Source: Typhlomys cinereus
Lineage: Eukaryota; Chordata; Mammalia; Rodentia; Platacanthomyidae
Length of the DNA: 64,000 bases
Reading direction: 5' to 3'
NCBI GenBank assembly: GCA_023101885.1
Contig: JALPQD010000242.1
Coordinates: 1,231,277-1,295,276, forward strand
The translations under genes were made by a program, and so were the position numbers. The notes under the pieces are model-generated. The model searched no databases and was not told where the DNA came from. It was given only the letters and a program-made list of their open reading frames with translations. Numbering within the stretch: the stretch's first letter is position 1; each line of letters begins with the position of its first letter. Shown here in pieces: positions 58,479-64,000 of the stretch.

Positions 58479-60841
58479 ACATACTAGTCAAAGACAGATC
58501 TCAGCTGTCATGGAGAGATCAAAGTGGTCATAGCGAGATCACAGTGGTCATAGCTCATAGTGGTCACAGAGAACTCACAGTGTATGACCACTCATAGTGG
58601 TTATACATAGCTCTTTACTGGTGATATAGAACTCAAAGTGGTCACAGAGGTCACAGTCTTCAGAGATGTCACAGTGGTCACAGAGTTCTCATGGTGGTCG
58701 TAGATCACAGTGGTCCTAGGGATTGCATAATAGCCACAGAGAGCTCACAGTGGTCATGGAGTGCTCACAGTGGTCATAGAGAGCTAACAGTGGCCATAGC
58801 TTATACTGGTCATAGAGCACTCATAGTGGTCATAGAGCCTTCACAGCAGTCATAGCTCATAGTGGTCATAGAGTGTTCAGTGATCATAGAGAGCTAATAA
58901 TGTTCATAGTGTTATCACAGTAGTCATACCTCATAGTGGTCATACAGAGCTAATGTTCATAGTGTTGTGACAGAAGTCCTACCTCATAGTGGTCTAAGAG
59001 AATTCACAGTGGTCATAGCTCATAGTTGCCATAGAGAACTCACAGTGGTCTTAGCTCATACAGGTCTTAGAGCGCTCATAGTGGTCATGGAGAGGGCACA
59101 GTCATCAGAGGCGTCAAAGTGGTCTTAGAGAGTTCATAGTGGTCATATGGAGCTCACAGAGATGATAGCTTACAGTGGTCACAGAGAGCTAACAGGGGTA
59201 ATAGAGAGCTCCAAGTGGTATTAGAGAGGTAAAAATCGTCAGAGATTTCACAGTGGTCATAGAGAGCTTATCCTGGTCGTAATGTAAAATAGTCATACAG
59301 AGAACAGATAGGCCATAGTTCTCAGTGTCATACAGAGCTCATATTTTCATAATTCTTACTGCTAACAAAGAGATCATAGTTAGTCATAGTTCACAGTGGT
59401 CACAGAGAACACATAATGGTCATAAAGAGTTGAAAATGGCCATGGAGAACTCACAGTAGTCATGGAGAGCTCACGGTGATCACAGACAGCTTACAGTGAT
59501 CATGGCTCATACTGGTCTCAGAGAGCTCATAGTGGTCTTAGAGAACTCATAGCAGTCATGGTTCATAGTTGTCTGAGAAAGCTCACTCTGGTCAAAGCTC
59601 ATACTGGTCCTAGAGAGCTCACATTGGTCATAGCTCAGAGTGGTCATAGAGAGCTCGAAGTGGCCATTGAGAGTTCACAGTCATCAGAGATTTCAATGTG
59701 GTCACTGAGAGCTCAGAGTGTTCATAGAGAGCTCACAGTGGTTATATGGCCTCTCAATGGTAATAGCTCACAGTGGTCACAGAGAACTGACAGCAGTTCA
59801 TAGAGAGCTCATAGTTGACATACCTCACAGTGGTCACAGAGTACTCACAGTGGTCATCCAGAGTTCATAATGATCAGAGCTCACAATGGCCATAGAGAGG
59901 TCTCAGTGGTCATAAGTCATTATGAGGTCTTACAGAGCTTATGATGGTAATAGAGAGCTAGCTCACAGTAGTTATAGTTCACAATGGACATAGAGAGCTA
60001 ATAATGTATATAGAGACCTCACAGTAGTCATAGGTCATAGTGGCCATAGAGAACTCATAATGGACATAGAAAGCTCACAGTGGTAATAGATCATACTGGT
60101 AATAGAGAGGTCACAGTGTTCATAGATAGGTAACATTGGTCATAGTGCAATCACAGTTGTTATAGAGAGCTCATAGTGCAAATAGAGATCTTGCAATATT
60201 CATAGAGAGCTCACAATTGCCATAGAGAGCTCATGTATGTCATAGAGAGCTCAAAGTTGCAATAGGGAGGTCATAGTGGTCATAGATCACATTGATGACA
60301 GAGAGATCATAGAGGTCATAGCTCCTAATGCTGTAAGACATCTCTTGTGGCCATAGAGAGCTCAGAGTAGTCACAGATAACTCACAGTCATCACAGAGAG
60401 CACATACTGGTTATAACTCATAGCAGTCACAGAGAGCTCATAGTGTTCATAGCTCATAGTGCTCATAGGGAATGCATAATGTCCACAGATAGCTCACATT
60501 GGTCATAGAGATTTCATAATGGTCATGGCTTAGAGTTGTCATAGAGAGCTCATTGTGGTCATAGAGAGCTCATAGTGGTCATACAGAGCTCACAATTGTC
60601 ATAGAGAGCTTGCAGTTGTCATAAAGAGGTCAAAGTGCTACAAGAGAGCTCACAGTGGTCCCAGAGAGCTCACAGTTGTCACAGAGATCTCAAAGTGGTA
60701 TTAGGAAGTCATAGTGGTCATAAATCTGTGGTCACAGATAGCTCATAATGGTCATAGCTCATAGTGGTCATAGCAAGCTTATAATGGCCATTGAAAACTT
60801 TTGGTGGTCATAGATAGGTCACAATGGTCATCAAGCATAGG

Positions 60842-61173
60842 AGGAATGGATTAGGCAGGCCTGTATTGTCTGAATAGGCTGCATGAACGAATGCAACTTC
60901 CCTAAGCTAGAATCTGCTGCAGTGCCTGGTGCTGACCACAAACTGCCAGACTGAGAGGACCAATGCTGTAAGACAGGACAGGACAACACTGCAAAAGCTC
61001 CCAGTGCAACTTAAGTTATGTTGGGTGGGATATATAAGCAGCCCAATATTTGCAATAAAGGAGTCTGCAAACCTGAGAGTCTGCTTTGCCCTACTCTTGG
61101 AGTTCATGATGTTGACTTCGTGCCTGCTTCTCAATGCCCCCAAGGGTCTCCGTGGGTCCCCGAGACTGCTACA
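60842..61173 (+). mobile_element. ERV 5' LTR-like sequence
   Basis: Non-satellite sequence with TATATAAG at 61031-61038, AATAAA at 61054-61059 and an end GCTACA at 61173 directly followed by a TGGTGC-type sequence that could be a primer-binding site. The gag start of an ERV follows at 61340. This order (promoter, polyadenylation signal, LTR end, leader, gag) supports a 5' LTR on the plus strand. The left edge is approximate and no target duplication was found. Confidence 0.65.
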
Positions 61174-61339
61174 TATGGTGCACCAGCATGGGGCTTCCAC
61201 AGAAGCCCTTTCCTTCTCACAGCATACAGCCATGGCCTAAGAATGATGCAAGCTCAACACTAAGCACAAGACATTTGGGTCCCATACACTACTTATCTCA
61301 TTTGTTCCTCTTTTGGTCTCATCTCTGTTTTTTAGAAAA

Positions 61340-61582
61340 ATGGGCAACCTCCCCTCACACCGTAAGGAACCCCATTTCTTAAAATCTCTCTTAGAGACTA
61401 GAGGCCTCAAGGTTAAGACTGCAGGCCTAGAGGAATTTTGGGATGAGGCTGCAGTTTTAGCACCTTGGATCTCCCCAGAGAATATGTGGGACCCTGACCT
61501 GTGTATGAGAGTGCTTTTCCTTGCTAGAAAAAAGGAGAAAATTAGACAAATATATTCATCTATCAAATATAAAGTTTCTTAA
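61340..61582 (+). pseudogene. gag: ERV gag, matrix (MA) N-terminal part, truncated
   Basis: An 80-codon frame starting Met-Gly-Asn-Leu-Pro, a myristoylation-type start. It contains LEEFWDEAAVLAPWISPENM, closely related to the gag piece at 39489-39947. Retroviral matrix proteins direct Gag to the membrane. The frame ends at 61582 after a Lys-rich stretch, much shorter than a full Gag, and the following sequence is AT-rich without gag or pol frames, so the provirus is truncated by deletion here. Unlike the copy at 39489, its N terminus has no early stop. Confidence 0.72.
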
Positions 61583-62715
61583 ATAGCAATTTGGTTTTGG
61601 TACTAAAATTTAAAGTTTAATCTGCTTTTAACGTTTTTCATAATTAAGCTAAGCTGCTAGACTTAACTAATATGAGATCTTGTTTTCCTAAATGGTAACC
61701 TGCGTTTGATAAAGACAATTGTCGATAACTTGTACAACTGCCAGTTGCTGGTAAATTGTATGTTGTTCATGTTTGTATGTTTACATGTTGTGTATCTTGT
61801 GTTTCAACATAAAAAACCTGTGGCCACTTCAATTTTCTTTCATCTCTGTTGAACACTAATATAAAAATTTTGGCATGCCATTTTTAAATACATGTATGCA
61901 TACTTTAAAATAACAACAAATAATTTTAATGATATCTAAGGCCTTAACTACTTATGTTTTATATCGATCACAATTGGTTTTCTGATAGATTATAAGTTTT
62001 TCTTTCATGAAAGATTATCTCACTTGATTTTGATCTTTAATAGAACTACAAATGAAAATATTCTTAAAGGCTTTTCCATGTATTCCCAAAATAACAAAGC
62101 CACTATAGTGCCGAATAATTAACTTGCTCATTCCTCTGACTTCTTTCATAGAATATTATCCCATCAAATTTAGCAAACACAAAAATATAACTGTCTTCTA
62201 AAAGAATCATTGGAATTTCCTCCTTCTCCTGGTATGTATGAGCTCCCTTTCTTGGGGATAAATCTGCTTTCTAATTCCATGCTCCCATGTGTACTCCTAC
62301 TAAGGTGGAACAGGAATTTCAAGCCTCCACCTTAGCCAGACCCCATTCCCTTGAAACAAAACAGAGTCAATGTAATCTGGACTTAGCATAATCTATTTTT
62401 AGGAGATTCTAAGTGCATTTGGGTCAACTCAGGTTCACATTTCCCTTCCCTTGCAAGATTTTGGCCTATGTTACTTAAGTAGTTTCTCTGAGGTTCCAGA
62501 TAAATTAATTTTTCAAACAGAAAGGAAGGAAAGAAAAAGAAAAAAAGTAAATCATAAACTTGACATCTGCCTGAGGGGATAGATAGAATACTAGCAGGCA
62601 TGCCCAAGCTGACAAACTTGAAATTCCCTTGCAGACAGGGAAAGAAAACAAAACCAAAAAACTAGGTTTCTGAGAATGATAGAATCAGGTAGCATGTAGC
62701 AGAAAGCTTGTATTT
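61583..62715. other. AT-rich non-satellite sequence, nothing recognised
   Basis: About 1.1 kb of AT-rich sequence without a frame above 75 codons, satellite units or a recognisable element. It may be decayed ERV interior or another old insertion. Confidence 0.6.
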
Positions 62716-62960
62716 AGAGTCCAAGAAAGACAGTTTATGCTGTAGAGTTAAAACCAGAGACATAAGTCACTGGAAAGTTTAGTAAAGTTTTGCTCTTTTC
62801 CTAAAAGCTTCCCTGAAGTTAAGCTTAGTGTTTGGCAGAGGAAAATGGCAATGACAAAGTCAAAAGACTTAAACCAGGAAGAAGCAGAGAACAAAATGTC
62901 TGCTGTTAAACAGACCAGCTCCACTGACGAATCAAAGCTGTCTCTTCATTTAGATAAGAG
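62716..62960 (+). mobile_element. MaLR internal-region fragment
   Basis: Segments match the interior of the MaLR at 14421-15890. AACCAGGAAGAAGCAGAGAA and the following codons match 14970-15050, CCAAGAAAGACAGTTTATGC matches the 15390 region, and AAGTTTAGTAAAGTTTTGC matches the 14760 region. The order differs from the complete element, so this copy is rearranged or belongs to another subfamily. No LTR of this family is seen next to it. Confidence 0.75.
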
Positions 62961-63339
62961 CAGTGATATGTAAAACTTTCCATGTAAGGAAAAAATGGAA
63001 AGCAGAGATATGTAGAACTTTCCATGTGAGGAAACAATGTTTCCTGCATATGCTCTTTTACATTTCCTTGGTCCCAAAAAGACCTGTGCCACTTTGCTTT
63101 AAGAATCCAGAAGGAAGAAGCAACTAATTTAGATTGTTCTACCCCTAGATTCAGACAGTTTACATATTTTTGGACAGACCTTAGAATGCGACCTCAGAGA
63201 TTTATATCTACCAGAGGAGAAAGATCTACAGTATGTAAATTAATTACTTACAGCTCTTGACTTTTCACCATACAAAGATAGTGCCTATTTCAGGCAAGAT
63301 AACAGGTAGATATTCTAGGCTTAATTTATTCTTTTTGTC
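62961..63339. other. Non-satellite sequence with a 41-bp tandem repeat
   Basis: Contains two copies of a motif like GATATGTARAACTTTCCATG at about 62966 and 63007. The rest is not recognised and holds no long frame. Confidence 0.55.
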
Positions 63340-63690
63340 TCTTTTAGATGGACTTCAATGTAGTAAAGTCATCCATCAAAGATCTCTAGACCATCTCAGT
63401 CCTTCATAGATGAGGCTCATAGACTGCTCACACCTCCTTTGCCCCAACTCAGCAGGAAATAGCCAAAGTCATCACCCCTCATCCCTTGAGCAGTCTGAAT
63501 CCTCAGAAGGTTAAGAGGTACAATAGGTAGGTCTAGAACAGTCCTTGATGGGACAGTCTCTAAGGTCTTTGAAGGTCTTTGACATTCCTGAAGGTCATTC
63601 CCCAGAGCTGGAATCACCCTGAAGAAACACTCCTGCTGAGGAACTGACTAATCAGTCCTCCCAGAGATAAGATAACCAACTTCCCTATGA
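63340..63690 (+). mobile_element. ERV 3' internal segment, same family as 30760-31090
   Basis: Plus-strand homologue of the reverse complement of 30760-31090, sharing stretches such as TCTCTAGACCATC and AGGTCTTTGAAGGTCTTTG. In the other copy this segment lies just before the polypurine tract and 3' LTR, so an LTR is expected to follow here. Confidence 0.75.
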
Positions 63691-64000
63691 AGGGATTATG
63701 GAGATGAGCTCTCCATATTCAACAAACAACTTGGTCTCTAGCCCCACCTGGGCTTAACAGCAAATGGGTTGGGACCAATGGGAGTTAACCAACCACATAA
63801 AGCCAGTTTCCCTGGGCTTGCCTAGGTGTACAAATATACCTGGTCCTGGCTATCTTTGGTGACCTCGCCCCTCATGGCCCTCCAGTGCTATGAATCCATT
63901 TTTAGTTCCATGCCTGTTTCTCATGGAATCCACGAGTTTTTTCTAGCTGCTCGCTTCTCATAAGTCAGTTAGTAATTTTTTGAGGTAGGTCAAACATTTT
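63691..64000 (+). mobile_element. Probable ERV 3' LTR, cut by window end
   Basis: Follows the ERV 3' internal segment. The end region TGCCTGTTTCTCATGGAATC loosely resembles TGCCTGCTTCTCAATGCCCC in the 5' LTR at about 61121. No clear polypurine tract or LTR start was found, and the element runs beyond the window, so this is position-based inference. Confidence 0.4.

Larger units (their letters stand above)
52126..60841 (-). repeat. Satellite family A, reverse array
   Basis: About 8.7 kb of family A in reverse orientation (GAGAGCTCACAGTGGTCATA). The change from B- is abrupt at about 52125, without an interspersed element at the border. It contains one SINE (58157-58478), an inverted duplication (53671-53813 with 55089-55227), an 83-bp tandem duplication near 53070, and a 571-bp-offset duplication near 57.1 and 57.7 kb. 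No gene or RNA gene is visible. Confidence 0.95.

Noticed and set aside
60907..61566. Frames of 80-109 codons on both strands around 60.9-61.5 kb as host genes
   Set aside because: They overlap the ERV LTR-like region and gag start. Only the plus-strand frame at 61340 has recognisable retroviral sequence; the others are shadows.

Overview
This window looks like non-coding mammalian heterochromatin, most likely from a rodent. I find no host protein-coding gene. About three quarters of it is two simple satellite families. Family A has a 20-bp unit (consensus TATGACCACTGTGAGCTCTC, with a shorter 16-bp variant lacking the final TCTC). Family B has a 19-bp unit (consensus GTGATGTCACAGTGAGGCT). The rodent assignment rests on the interspersed elements: a near full-length L1 with GC-rich tandem 5'-UTR monomers, a tRNA-derived B2-like SINE with a CA-rich tail, a MaLR provirus, and a URR/RCHARR-like non-autonomous DNA element. 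A B2-like SINE suggests Myodonta, and its divergence from the mouse form would fit a dipodoid or another non-murine lineage. The species is inference only.

Layout, where + and - give the satellite orientation: A+ 1-4083; minus-strand L1 4084-11048 with a 15-bp target-site duplication; A+ 11049-14081; MaLR provirus 14082-16248; A+ 16249-17205; L1 3' fragment 17212-17430; B+ 17431-20780; 10-N assembly gap 20781-20790; URR-like element 20791-21204; A+ 21205-23775; B+ 23776-30251 with a SINE; minus-strand endogenous retrovirus (ERV) remnants 30252-34780; B- 34781-39069; ERV gag fragment 39070-40203; B- 40204-52125; A- 52126-60841 with a SINE; ERV and MaLR remnants 60842-64000.

The satellites are arranged as a mirror: A+ then B+ left of the ERV at 30-35 kb, B- then A- right of it. 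Part of the mirror is a true inverted duplication. 17431-20670 matches the reverse complement of about 34785-37990 unit by unit, except for an 89-bp segment at 18797-18885 that has been flipped back. Smaller inverted and direct duplications (79, 83, 108, about 140 bp, 571-bp and about 1.5-kb periods) show how the arrays evolve.

Other notable points are a 39-nt 5' fragment of U6 snRNA inserted in the B satellite and later duplicated, a CRE-like near-palindrome in each B unit, and signs of assembly error (10-N gap, lone N at 49971, indel-rich sequence at about 22-30 kb). The only coding-like sequences are the broken ORF1 and ORF2 of L1 and decayed retroviral gag fragments.
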